DNA from: Mangrovimicrobium sp048323675
Lineage (GTDB): Bacteria > Pseudomonadota > Gammaproteobacteria > Pseudomonadales > Halieaceae
NCBI RefSeq assembly: GCF_048323675.1
Contig: NZ_JBLWFK010000004.1
Location: forward strand, 62,001-126,000
Direction: 5' to 3'
DNA: 64,000 bases
The translations under genes and the position numbers were made by a program. The stretch's first letter is position 1, and each line of letters starts with the position of its first letter. Positions 25,643-36,501 of this stretch are shown piece by piece. Below the pieces are notes generated by a model, which searched no databases, was not told where the DNA came from, and was given only the letters and a program-made list of their open reading frames with translations.

Positions 25643-26863
25643 ATGGCAACGGCAACCGGCAACGATGTATTCACATGGAGCGGCACCGACAAGAACGGCC
25701 GCGCCTCCAAGGGAGAGATTTCCGCCTCCAGCAGCTCCATGGCCAAGGCGCAGCTGCGCCGCCAGGGCATCGTGCCCAAAAGTGTCAAGAAAAAGCCCAA
25801 GCCCCTGTTCGGCTCCGGCCAGGGCAAGCCGATCAAGCCCGCAGATATCGCCATCTTCACCCGCCAGCTCGCCACGATGATGAAAGCCGGTGTTCCTCTG
25901 GTACAGAGTTTCGAAATCGTGGTGGACGGGCTGGAAAAACCGCGCATGCGCGAGATGGTCAACAACATCAAGAACGACGTTTCCGCGGGTAACGGTCTCG
26001 CCCCGTCCCTGGCCAAGTACCCTCGGCACTTCGACGATCTTTTCTGTTCCCTGGTGGCCTCCGGTGAGGACTCGGGTACTCTCGAGGTCATGCTCGACCG
26101 GGTGGCCACCTACAAGGAAAAGACCGAGGCGCTGAAAGCCAAGATCAGGAAGGCCATGACCTACCCACTGGCGGTTATCGCGGTCGCAGTTATCGTGACC
26201 CTTATCCTGCTCCTCAAAGTAATCCCGGTGTTCGCAGAAACCTTCCAGAGCTTTGGTTCAGACCTGCCCGCATTCACCAAGTTTGTCATGAGTATTTCGG
26301 AGTTTGTCCAGGAATGGTGGCTGATCGGCCTTATTGGAGCCGCCGCTATGGTCTTCGCCTTTCGCGAGGCCAAGATTCGTTCAGTGCGCTTTGCCGAGTG
26401 GCTGGATCAACTCTACCTGAAAATGCCCATCGTCGGTGACATCGTCCACGATGCGGTGGTAGCGCGTTTTTCACGCACGCTCTCCACCACCTTTGCCGCC
26501 GGTGTGCCACTGGTGAACGCCCTGGACTCCACCGCCGGGGCTGCCGGTAACTCGGTCTACGCCAAGGCCATCCGGCAGATCCGCGATGACGTTACCACTG
26601 GCTCCACCCTGTATAGCTCCATCAAGACCACCGGCCTGTTCCCGCACATGCTGCTGCAGATGGTATCCATCGGTGAAGAATCCGGCGCCCTTGACGAGAT
26701 GCTGGGCAAGGTGGCGGACCACTACGAACAGGCCGTGGATGACGCGGTGGACAACCTGAGCTCACTGCTGGAACCGATGATCATGTCGATCCTTGGGGTT
26801 CTGGTGGGTGGCCTGATGATCGCCATGTACCTGCCAATCTTCATGCTGGGTTCGGTAATCTAA
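25643..26863 (+). CDS. pilC: type IV pilus inner-membrane platform protein PilC
   Basis: A 406-residue polytopic protein of the GspF/PilC family. It has a cytoplasmic N-terminus (FTWSGTDKNGRASKGEISA, then IAIFTRQLATMMKAGVPLVQSFE). Two repeated F domains follow, each with the S-G-E...D/E pattern (SGEDSGTLEVML and IGEESGALDEML). Transmembrane segments lie near 170-195, 220-240 and 375-400. It anchors the pilus machine and couples the PilB motor to pilin polymerisation. It starts 54 bp after pilB. Confidence 0.95.
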   Translation: MATATGNDVFTWSGTDKNGRASKGEISASSSSMAKAQLRRQGIVPKSVKKKPKPLFGSGQGKPIKPADIAIFTRQLATMMKAGVPLVQSFEIVVDGLEKPRMREMVNNIKNDVSAGNGLAPSLAKYPRHFDDLFCSLVASGEDSGTLEVMLDRVATYKEKTEALKAKIRKAMTYPLAVIAVAVIVTLILLLKVIPVFAETFQSFGSDLPAFTKFVMSISEFVQEWWLIGLIGAAAMVFAFREAKIRSVRFAEWLDQLYLKMPIVGDIVHDAVVARFSRTLSTTFAAGVPLVNALDSTAGAAGNSVYAKAIRQIRDDVTTGSTLYSSIKTTGLFPHMLLQMVSIGEESGALDEMLGKVADHYEQAVDDAVDNLSSLLEPMIMSILGVLVGGLMIAMYLPIFMLGSVI

Positions 26864-26880
26864 GGAATCTTCCCGGCGCT

Positions 26881-27762
26881 GTGACACAACCCGCTACTAT
26901 CGACGCCCTGGGCCAACAATTCTGGTTGTTGGCCATCGCCCTCCTCGCCTTCGGCCTGGTAGTCGGCAGCTTCCTCAACGTGGTGATCTACCGCTTGCCA
27001 CTGATGCTGGAAGCCCGCTGGCGCCGGGATTGCTGCGAGCTTCTGGAACTGCCCGCGGAAAAGCAGGAGCGACCGCTATCCCTGGTGACTCCCAATTCCC
27101 ACTGCCCCCATTGCCTGGCACCGGTCAAGCCCTGGCAAAATGTTCCGGTCATCAGCTACCTGTTCCTGCGCGGCCGCTGCGCCAACTGCGGCGTGGCCAT
27201 CTCGCCGCGCTATCCGCTGGTGGAACTGGCTACCGGCCTGCTGACCCTGGCCCTGGCCTGGCAATTCGACGTCGACCTGGCCCTGCTGGGTGCCATGTTG
27301 CTGACCTGGGCGCTGGTGACACTGAGCATGATCGACTTCGACACCCAGCTGCTGCCCGACGACATCACCCTGCCGCTGGTGTGGCTGGGACTGGCTTTCA
27401 ACCTCAACGGCACCTTCGTCAGCCTGCACGACGCCGTCATCGGCGCGATGGCCGGCTACCTGCTGCTGTGGAGCGTGTTCTGGGCATTCAAAATACTCAC
27501 CGGCAAAGAAGGCATGGGCTACGGAGACTTCAAATTACTCGCTGCGCTGGGCGCGTGGCTCGGCTGGCAGTCGCTGCCCTTGATCATTCTCCTGTCATCA
27601 CTGGTCGGCGCCGCTGTCGGAGTAGTCCTGATACTGCTGCGCCGCCGGGGCAAGGACGTGCCCATCCCCTTCGGACCCTACCTGGCTGCAGCAGGCTGGA
27701 TAGCGCTGCTGTGGGGAGAGGAAATCATCCACGCCTACCTGCGCTCCTCGGGGCTGGCCTGA
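26881..27762 (+). CDS. pilD: prepilin peptidase / N-methyltransferase PilD
   Basis: Aspartic protease that cleaves type IV prepilins after glycine and methylates the new N-terminal Phe. It is 293 residues long, starts with GTG, and has eight or so membrane helices. The cytoplasmic loop carries the two zinc pairs CPHC and CANC. The catalytic aspartates are in MIDFDTQLLPD and GMGYGDFKLLAALGAWLGW. Substrates in this window are the two pilins at 16987-17481 and 22894-23391. It starts 17 bp after pilC. Confidence 0.95.
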   Translation: MTQPATIDALGQQFWLLAIALLAFGLVVGSFLNVVIYRLPLMLEARWRRDCCELLELPAEKQERPLSLVTPNSHCPHCLAPVKPWQNVPVISYLFLRGRCANCGVAISPRYPLVELATGLLTLALAWQFDVDLALLGAMLLTWALVTLSMIDFDTQLLPDDITLPLVWLGLAFNLNGTFVSLHDAVIGAMAGYLLLWSVFWAFKILTGKEGMGYGDFKLLAALGAWLGWQSLPLIILLSSLVGAAVGVVLILLRRRGKDVPIPFGPYLAAAGWIALLWGEEIIHAYLRSSGLA

Positions 27763-27780
27763 CATGTGCCGCGGCTTGCA

Positions 27781-28374
27781 ATGAGCCTGGTCGTCGGCGT
27801 CACCGGCGGTATCGGCAGCGGCAAATCCGCACTGACCGACTACCTGGAACAGCAGGGCATCACCGTGGTCGACGCAGACAAGGTCGCCCGGCTGGTTGTG
27901 GAGCCTGGCACCCCGGCCCTGCGCGCGATCAGTGAACGACACGGTAGCGGCATCCTGCTCGCCAATGGCAGCCTGGACCGCGCCGCCCTGCGGCGTATCG
28001 TGTTCAGCGATCCACAGGAACGACTCTGGCTGGAGCAGCTGACCCACCCGCTGATCGGCGAGGAGATCAAACGCCAACTCACCGCCTCAAAATCCCCCTA
28101 CACCGTGCTCAGTTCGCCCCTCCTGCTGGAAGGCGAACAGGTAGCAATGACCGACCAGGTGGTCGTGGTGGACGTGCCGGTGGAAGTTCAGGTGGCGCGC
28201 ACGATGCAGCGCGACAACAATGACGAAGACCAGGTGCGGCGCATTATCGCCGCGCAAATGCCCCGCGAGGAACGGCTCGCCCGGGCGGATTTTGTGGTCG
28301 ACAACAGCGGCACGCTGGAACAGTTGCAGGAACACGCCGCGGCATTACACCGGCGACTTCTGGCATTGGCCTGA
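27781..28374 (+). CDS. coaE: dephospho-CoA kinase
   Basis: Last step of CoA synthesis: phosphorylates dephospho-CoA at the 3'-OH. It has the P-loop GVTGGIGSGKSALTDYL, followed by VVDADKVARLVVEPG, SPLLLEGEQ and VVDVPVEVQVARTMQRD. At 197 residues from ATG 27781 it is the normal size; a GTG five codons earlier is possible. It follows pilD closely, as in Pseudomonas relatives. The yacG gene that commonly comes next is absent. Confidence 0.95.
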   Translation: MSLVVGVTGGIGSGKSALTDYLEQQGITVVDADKVARLVVEPGTPALRAISERHGSGILLANGSLDRAALRRIVFSDPQERLWLEQLTHPLIGEEIKRQLTASKSPYTVLSSPLLLEGEQVAMTDQVVVVDVPVEVQVARTMQRDNNDEDQVRRIIAAQMPREERLARADFVVDNSGTLEQLQEHAAALHRRLLALA

Positions 28375-28775
28375 CCGTTAGCAAGGTGGGAGCACGAGCA
28401 TGCCGTCCCGCCGCGAAGCCCAGCCCAGCCCAGACCCAGGGTATCGTGACACCCAGCCGATCCATGCAGCGAACGTATTTAATGGAAAGCAAACATGGAT
28501 TGTGGGCGTCCACACACCTATCCTGATAATCAAGTCACCGGCAGGATAACCGGCCGAAGGGACCCTGAATCAGCTGCACAAGAGCAAACTGATCCGGGAT
28601 ACAGCCCGACCAATAGCACGAGGTAATCCGGGCCTTATTGCCTGAATGGTCTGACGGGTCTGTCCCAACTCCCAACAGGGTGGCTCAACGACTGGTGACA
28701 AGCGAATCTGCAGGAACGCAGATAAAACTGGCGGGCACACCGCCAACTTTCAAATGACATTCGGGAGAGATAGTC
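28375..28775. other. non-coding stretch before the double-glycine peptide gene
   Basis: About 400 bp between coaE and the small peptide gene. No convincing gene is visible: a 49-codon frame from 28400 has no family resemblance. The 3' part contains a small hairpin (28729-28745, arms TGGCGG and CCGCCA) in the likely leader of the peptide mRNA. Many relatives carry yacG at this position, so the sequence may be what replaced it. Confidence 0.5.
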
Positions 28776-28916
28776 ATGCAAGAACTTACCAACTATGAAA
28801 TTGAGCAGGTAAACGGCGGGATTATCCCTGTCATCGCAGCAATTGTAGCGACAGATGCTGCCTTGATTGGAACAATGTTCACCATGATTTCGGTATTCAA
28901 AGACACATCCAAGTAA
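28776..28916 (+). CDS. double-glycine leader peptide precursor (bacteriocin/microcin-like)
   Basis: A 46-residue peptide. The first 15 residues, MQELTNYEIEQVNGG, match the double-glycine leader consensus: Leu -12, Thr -11, Glu -8, Ile -7, Val -4, Gly -2, Gly -1. Such leaders are removed by the C39 peptidase domain of ABC exporters. The mature peptide would be 31 residues, strongly hydrophobic (IIPVIAAIVATDAALIGTMF) and with a short charged tail (FKDTSK). It has no cysteine, so no lanthionine or disulfide is expected. A ribosome site GGGAGA lies 7 bases before ATG. The role, whether bacteriocin-like toxin or signalling peptide, is inferred from the leader and the adjacent membrane protein. No exporter gene is in the window. 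Confidence 0.72.
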   Translation: MQELTNYEIEQVNGGIIPVIAAIVATDAALIGTMFTMISVFKDTSK

Positions 28917-28930
28917 CTCTATGTTCAAAA

Positions 28931-28964
28931 GGAGGTTCGGAAGCAAAAGGGCTTTCGAACCTCC
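28931..28964 (+). terminator. stable hairpin between the peptide and membrane-protein genes
   Basis: GGAGGTTCGGAAG pairs with CTTTCGAACCTCC over 13 bp (one G-U) around an 8-base loop, 14 bp after the peptide stop and 21 bp before the next start codon. No T-run follows. It probably acts as a partial terminator or as a 3'-end block that stabilises the peptide mRNA, keeping peptide output above that of the downstream membrane protein. Confidence 0.6.
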
Positions 28965-28985
28965 ATCTCACCGACGGATGTTTCT

Positions 28986-29588
28986 ATGCAAGCAAAAAAA
29001 TTTGTTGGACTTTGCCTCTCTTCACTGCTTCTGCTCGCAGCTGGAGATTTGATTACAACATACATCGCACTGACGACCATAGATTCAGCTGTGGAATTGA
29101 ATCCAGCATTGAATAAAGGGATAACATTCCTCTCTTTCCACTATGCCTTAGCAGTGCTATTCCTGGGGTCAATTATCTACGCCGGCGTCGCGACAAAATA
29201 TTCAACACCGGAACACTGGAGCAAGCGACTAGCTGGAAATTTTCTTATGGCAATATTTTTCTCCTGCCTGGCGATTAATCTCTTGGCAGTGGTCAACAAT
29301 TCCATGGTGATTATGGGTATAATAAGCCCGGTACAGTTAGGCATGGAAGCGACGTTCCCCGCAGAAGTGATTCGGCCCGAAACCCTAGGATATATGTACA
29401 TCCTCCTGAAAGCGGCACTGTTTTTAACGCTTTTCTTTCCTACATTTATAGCACTACAGTTCAAGCTCTTTCGTGTACAAAAATTTGAACTGGTGGGCGG
29501 AGATGCGCTGTTCCTGAATGGTGCATTATTTACAGCTCTTGCCTTGGCTTTCACTTATGTTTGCTCGTCGGCAATCTCAATTACATAA
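28986..29588 (+). CDS. five-helix membrane protein, candidate immunity protein
   Basis: A 200-residue polytopic protein with helices at about 5-30, 46-69, 83-104, 135-158 and 176-197. The first helix and loop (GDLITTYIALTTID, then AVELNPAL) resemble DUF5658-type membrane proteins, which share a D...T...E-x-NP pattern. The composition is visibly AT-richer (about 42% GC in sampled lines) than neighbouring housekeeping genes, suggesting transfer. It follows the double-glycine peptide gene after a hairpin. The proposed role is self-protection against the peptide or help with its export; this is inference from gene order. Confidence 0.65.
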   Translation: MQAKKFVGLCLSSLLLLAAGDLITTYIALTTIDSAVELNPALNKGITFLSFHYALAVLFLGSIIYAGVATKYSTPEHWSKRLAGNFLMAIFFSCLAINLLAVVNNSMVIMGIISPVQLGMEATFPAEVIRPETLGYMYILLKAALFLTLFFPTFIALQFKLFRVQKFELVGGDALFLNGALFTALALAFTYVCSSAISIT

Positions 29589-29766
29589 GAATAGCACTAC
29601 CGAAATGCAAGCAACTTGCCGCAGACTACAATTCCGCTTAGAGCCAATTTGTAGAGAGAATATGCCGGGGAGACGCCAGCAATCTTGCAATCACCAACAG
29701 TATTGAAGCTCTGGGAAGGGAGAATTTCGCATAGTCCAGAGAAGCGAGAACTGCGCGTGTAAATCT

Positions 29767-30171
29767 TTACGCGGTTAAGCCCCATCTGGCTTGCACGACC
29801 CGCACAATAGGCACATTGGCAGCCGGAAAATCATAATCGTCCAACCCCGCCACCTGCACCCAGCGCATGGGCTGTCCTTCCTGGGGAACCGGCTCACCGC
29901 TAAACGCGGTCACCACGTGCACATCGAGCAAAACCTGCTTGTCACCATAGTCGTGGTGAATTTCGATCAGCGGTTCCGTCGCCACGGGATCGATACCCAG
30001 TTCCTCCAGCAACTCGCGGGCCAGCGCTTCCAGCACTGGCTCGCCTGCCTCCACCTTGCCGCCGGGGAACTCCCAGAGCCCGCCCTGGTGGGCGTCATCG
30101 GCCCGGCGGGTCAGCAGGATGTTGTTTGCGCCGTCGAGTACCACCCCGACGGCTACATGCACTTGCGCCAT
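29767..30171 (-). CDS. mutT: 8-oxo-dGTP diphosphatase MutT (Nudix)
   Basis: Sanitises the nucleotide pool by hydrolysing 8-oxo-dGTP to the monophosphate. The Nudix box is intact: GGKVEAGEPVLEALARELLEEL, with the REL..EE core. Family features DGANNILLTRRADDAHQGGLWEFPG precede it in short matches. At 134 residues it is the typical MutT length. Its ATG overlaps the argJ stop by one base (TGATG), so translation is coupled. In relatives it lies near coaE-yacG, consistent with the position here. Confidence 0.93.
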   Translation of the reverse strand: MAQVHVAVGVVLDGANNILLTRRADDAHQGGLWEFPGGKVEAGEPVLEALARELLEELGIDPVATEPLIEIHHDYGDKQVLLDVHVVTAFSGEPVPQEGQPMRWVQVAGLDDYDFPAANVPIVRVVQARWGLTA

Positions 30172-31397
30172 CAGGTGCGGTACTCGGCGTTGATCTTCAC
30201 ATAGTCGTAGGAGAAGTCGGTGGTCCAGACCGTAGCCTGCGCGTCACCGCGTCCCAGTTCGATGCGGATAGTGATCTCCTCCGGCGCCATGGCGGCCACA
30301 CCCTGCTCCTCGGTATAGGAGGCAGCGCGGCAACCGTTTTCGGCAATCAGCACCTCATTGAGGAACACACCCACGCGATTGACGTCGAGATCCTCGAGGC
30401 CGGCGCGGCCGATCGCCGCCAGCAGTCTCCCCCAGTTGGGGTCGGAGGCGAACAGGGCCGTTTTCACCAGCGGTGAATGGGCGATGGTGAAGGCCACGTC
30501 CAGGCACTCCTGCTCGCTGCGCCCGCCGCGTACGTCCACTGCGACGAACTTGCTGGCGCCTTCACCGTCCCGCACCAGGCCCTGGGCCAGGCCCACGCAG
30601 ACCGCTTCAATGGCCTCGTACAGCGCCTGGTACAGGCCGGAATCGCGGTTCGCCAACTCGTCATTGCCTGCGGCACCTGTGGCCACCAGTACACAGGCAT
30701 CGTTGGTGGAGGTATCGCCGTCTACCGTGATGCGGTTGAAGGACAGGTCCGCCGCCCGGGAAAGCATTTCCTGCAACAAGGACTGGTCGACCCGGGCATC
30801 CGTGGCGAGATAGCCGAGCATGGTGGCCATATTCGGGCGGATCATGCCCGCGCCCTTGGCGATGCCGGTCACCACGTAGTCCCTGCCCTCACAGGTAAAC
30901 TGCACGGACAGGCCCTTGGGACGGGTATCGGTGGTCATGATGCCGCTGGCGGCCGCGGTCCAGCCATCGCTGTCGAGTGCAGCCACTGCGTCGGGCAGGG
31001 CCGCGAGGATCTTGTCCACTGGCAGCGGCTCGCCGATGACACCGGTGGAAAATGGCAGGACCGATGTGGCCGCAACCCCGGTAGCCTCCGCCACCGCGTC
31101 GCAGCAACGCCGTGCGTCCGCCATGCCGCGGGGTCCGGTGCCGGCGTTGGCGTTGCCGGTGTTAACCAGCAGGTAGCGCGCCCCGCCGGCGCTGCTGGCG
31201 AGATGCTCGCGGGCAACGGTCACCGGCGCCGCGCAAAATGCGTTGCGGGTAAATACCGCCGCGGCGCGTGAGCCAGGAGCAAGCTCAAACAGCACCAGGT
31301 CCTTGCGCCCGGGCTTCTTGATGCCGGCAGAAACCGTAGAAATTTTCACGCCAGGTACCGGCAACAGTACCGGCAATTGATCCGCTCCCACCGCCAT
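30171..31397 (-). CDS. argJ: bifunctional ornithine acetyltransferase / N-acetylglutamate synthase ArgJ
   Basis: Arginine synthesis: transfers acetyl from N-acetylornithine to glutamate and may also acetylate glutamate from acetyl-CoA. The precursor cleaves itself before the Thr of the motif KGAGMIRPNMATML, which is present. Other marks are TVDGDTSTND and DPNWGRLLAAIGRA. It is 408 residues long. The ribosome site AGGAGG is optimally placed before ATG 31397. Gene order secA-argJ-mutT is conserved in pseudomonad-type genomes. Confidence 0.96.
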   Translation of the reverse strand: MAVGADQLPVLLPVPGVKISTVSAGIKKPGRKDLVLFELAPGSRAAAVFTRNAFCAAPVTVAREHLASSAGGARYLLVNTGNANAGTGPRGMADARRCCDAVAEATGVAATSVLPFSTGVIGEPLPVDKILAALPDAVAALDSDGWTAAASGIMTTDTRPKGLSVQFTCEGRDYVVTGIAKGAGMIRPNMATMLGYLATDARVDQSLLQEMLSRAADLSFNRITVDGDTSTNDACVLVATGAAGNDELANRDSGLYQALYEAIEAVCVGLAQGLVRDGEGASKFVAVDVRGGRSEQECLDVAFTIAHSPLVKTALFASDPNWGRLLAAIGRAGLEDLDVNRVGVFLNEVLIAENGCRAASYTEEQGVAAMAPEEITIRIELGRGDAQATVWTTDFSYDYVKINAEYRT

Positions 31398-31433
31398 TGG
31401 ATGGCCTCCTCACTGGGTTTGTCTGGAAATACT

Positions 31434-31467
31434 AGCAAAACTGCCGGTTACGCAAGTAACCGGCAGT
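31434..31467 (-). terminator. rho-independent terminator of secA
   Basis: A perfect 12-bp stem (ACTGCCGGTTAC with GTAACCGGCAGT, loop 31452-31455) is followed on the minus strand by TTTTGC. It lies about 70 bp after the secA stop and just before the argJ ribosome site region, separating the two transcripts. Confidence 0.7.
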
Positions 31468-31538
31468 GGCGAATGATAATGGAGTGGCTCGCGGTGGGCG
31501 AGCAGAACCGCAAGCGCGGTTTAGTCAGGGTCGGCTGG

Positions 31539-34289
<2,751 letters not shown>

Positions 34290-34373
34290 TTGAATTCAGG
34301 CTTTACTGGATGCGTGTATACCCGCCAGACCGGAGGACGGGCGGGGGCATTGTAATCGGAATGGCGGTGGAAA

Positions 34374-35312
34374 TCAGCGGTAGGTGCGCCGCACGTAACT
34401 CGCGGGGTCGACCGAGCGACCGTTCTTGTAGACTTCGAAATGCACATGGGAACCGGTCGAACGCCCGGTGGAGCCCATCTTGGCGATCACTTCGCCCTTG
34501 CGCACCAGGTCGCCCGGGTTGACCAGGGTTTCCTTGTTGTGACCGTAGCGGGTAACGAAACCGTCTTCGTGGGTAATTTCCACCAGGTTGCCATAGCCGG
34601 ACTTGTCGCCGGCCCAGGTCACCACACCACCGGCGACGGCCAGGATATTGCTGCCGGGCTTGCCCGCAAAATCGATTCCATTATGGAATGCAGGCTTGCC
34701 GTTGAAGGGGTCGGTGCGCCGCCCGTAATAGGAGGAAATCCAGCCTTTTTCTACCGGACGACCGGAAACCACCGCCTGCTCATCGAGCTTGCGGTTGGTC
34801 AGCAGGCTTTCAAGGATATCGAGTTGTTGTTCGCGGTCGGAGAGGCGGGCCTGGAAGAGGCCGAGTTCGGAGAGTAGGTCTGAGGTGTTGTATTCAACAT
34901 TGAATTCGCCACCTATCGGACCGCCCACCCCCGCGGGCTGGCTGAAGTCGAATTCACCGTCCTCCAGTCCCGCCATCGCGGTGAGATGTTCACCCAGGGC
35001 GTCGAGTCGTGTCAGCCTGGCCTGCAGTTCGGCGAAATTCACTGTCAGGGCCTGGATCTGGCTTTCGGCCTGGGCCTTCAGTGACGCCAGTTCCGCGTTC
35101 TGCTGCTCCAGGTCGTCCTGCATGCCCTCGAGGGCTTCACTGTGCAGGTTGTCCACCGCGTTCTGCTGGCCCAGCAGGAACCCACCACCCGCTATTCCCA
35201 GGGGCAACCCGAGACAACACAGGGAGAGCAGTGCACGGGACCAGCGCCCCAATTCAACCGATCGAACGGAGCGAGAGCCCCCGTGCTTGCGGCTGACGAA
35301 AACTACTTTCAT
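34374..35312 (-). CDS. M23 (LytM-type) metalloendopeptidase with coiled coil
   Basis: A 312-residue envelope protein. A short cytoplasmic N-terminus precedes one membrane helix (about 25-48), then a coiled coil (QQNAELASLKAQAESQIQAL) and a C-terminal M23 domain. The zinc ligands are visible in HNGIDFAG and HVHFEVYKNG, with GYGNLVEITH and GDLVRKGEVIAKMGSTG. All catalytic residues appear present, so it is probably an active periplasmic peptidoglycan hydrolase, not a degenerate EnvC/NlpD-type activator. It lies between lpxC and secA, as in Pseudomonas. The dciA (DUF721) gene seen there in Pseudomonas is missing. Confidence 0.88.
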   Translation of the reverse strand: MKVVFVSRKHGGSRSVRSVELGRWSRALLSLCCLGLPLGIAGGGFLLGQQNAVDNLHSEALEGMQDDLEQQNAELASLKAQAESQIQALTVNFAELQARLTRLDALGEHLTAMAGLEDGEFDFSQPAGVGGPIGGEFNVEYNTSDLLSELGLFQARLSDREQQLDILESLLTNRKLDEQAVVSGRPVEKGWISSYYGRRTDPFNGKPAFHNGIDFAGKPGSNILAVAGGVVTWAGDKSGYGNLVEITHEDGFVTRYGHNKETLVNPGDLVRKGEVIAKMGSTGRSTGSHVHFEVYKNGRSVDPASYVRRTYR

Positions 35313-35511
35313 TCACGCGGACACGAGGTGAGTCGGCCGCTACTATGCCATAGAAGCCAAGCAAACACCATGCCTGACGAACCTGGATTGTGAAATGCTG
35401 CACATTGGCCCGGCGGCAGCCCAGAGACCGCCGCCGCGCCTGGCGGGCGCGGAGCAAAGTTGCGGGGACGGGCGGACTCATCGCCAGCCCGCCCCGGAGC
35501 GTTCGCTGGCC

Positions 35512-36429
35512 TCAGGCCGCGACGAGTGGCGGCAACGCCCAGCCCGCAGAGACCGGGTCAGCCGTATCTTCGAAGGTCACGATCTCCCAGGCATCGGGCT
35601 GCGCCAGCAGGGCGCGCACCGAGGCATTGTTGAGGGCGTGGCCGGCCTTGTAGGCACGGTATTCTCCGATCAGGTTGTGGCCGAGCATGTACAGGTCGCC
35701 AACCGCGTCGAGCACCTTGTGGCGCACGAACTCGTCGTCGTAACGCAGGCCTTCCTCGTTGAGGATACGGTACTCGTCTACCACGATGGCGTTGTCCACA
35801 CTGCCGCCGCGGGCGAGGCCGCGGCTGCGCAGGGCTTCAATCTCGTGCATGAAGCCGAAGGTGCGCGCCCGACTCACCTCCTTGATGAAGGATTCGGGAG
35901 TGAAGTCCACGTCGACATGCGGGGAGCGATCGCGAAAAACCGGGTGGTCAAAATCTATGGTGAACGAGACCTTGAAGCCGTCGTAGGGGAGGAAACTGGC
36001 TACTGCGTCGCCGCTCTCCACCGTGACCTTGCGCTTGACCCGGATAAATTTTTTCGCGGCGTTCTGCTCCACCACACCAGCGGACTGGATGAGAAACACG
36101 AACGGACCGGCACTGCCGTCCATGATCGGCACTTCCGGCGCACTCACATCGACGTAGGCATTGTCAATACCGAGGCCGGCAAAAGCCGCCATCAGGTGCT
36201 CGACGGTCGAAATCCGCTGGTCACCTGCACCCAAGCCGGTGGACAGCACGGTGTCGCTTACGCCGTGTGCCCGCGCAGGGAATTCCACCACCGGCTTGAG
36301 ATCAACCCGGCGGAAAACGATACCTGTATCGGCAGGCGCGGGCGCAAGCGTCAGGTAGACCTTCTCGCCCGTATGCAGGCCGACACCCGTCGTCCTGATC
36401 GCATTTTTCAGTGTTCGCTGTCGAATCAT
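35512..36429 (-). CDS. lpxC: UDP-3-O-acyl-N-acetylglucosamine deacetylase LpxC
   Basis: Committed step of lipid A synthesis, a zinc deacetylase. It shows MIRQRTLKNAIRTTGVGLHTGEKV, the zinc histidine in STVEHLMAAFAGLGIDN, IPIMDGSAGPFVFLIQ, and the later VRHKVLDAVGDLYMLG with His and Asp ligands. The chosen ATG 36429 lies 5 bases after GGAG; two codons upstream a GTG also exists. At 305 residues it is the usual size. It follows ftsZ after a short hairpin (36441-36470). Confidence 0.97.
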   Translation of the reverse strand: MIRQRTLKNAIRTTGVGLHTGEKVYLTLAPAPADTGIVFRRVDLKPVVEFPARAHGVSDTVLSTGLGAGDQRISTVEHLMAAFAGLGIDNAYVDVSAPEVPIMDGSAGPFVFLIQSAGVVEQNAAKKFIRVKRKVTVESGDAVASFLPYDGFKVSFTIDFDHPVFRDRSPHVDVDFTPESFIKEVSRARTFGFMHEIEALRSRGLARGGSVDNAIVVDEYRILNEEGLRYDDEFVRHKVLDAVGDLYMLGHNLIGEYRAYKAGHALNNASVRALLAQPDAWEIVTFEDTADPVSAGWALPPLVAA

Positions 36430-36440
36430 TGTCACTCCAA

Positions 36441-36470
36441 CCGTATCCGTTTCGCGCCGCGCGGATACGG
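36441..36470 (-). other. hairpin in the ftsZ-lpxC interval
   Basis: CCGTATCCG and CGGATACGG form a 9-bp stem with a 12-base loop, ending directly before the lpxC Shine-Dalgarno on the minus strand. There is no T-run, so it is not a standard terminator. It may tune lpxC translation or stabilise the ftsZ 3' end. Confidence 0.4.
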
Positions 36471-36501
36471 TGGGTGACGGGACTTCCCGTACTTCCTTCC
36501 G

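Noticed and set aside
28400..28549. 49-codon frame after coaE
   Set aside because: No Shine-Dalgarno of note, no similarity to YacG (no zinc cysteines) and no leader motif.
29605..29715. 36-codon frame after the candidate immunity gene, considered as a second peptide
   Set aside because: Arg/Gln/Cys-rich with no double-glycine leader and no ribosome site.
35254..35481. 75-codon minus-strand frame upstream of the M23 gene, possible dciA remnant
   Set aside because: No DUF721 pattern could be recognised, and it overlaps the start of the M23 peptidase gene.
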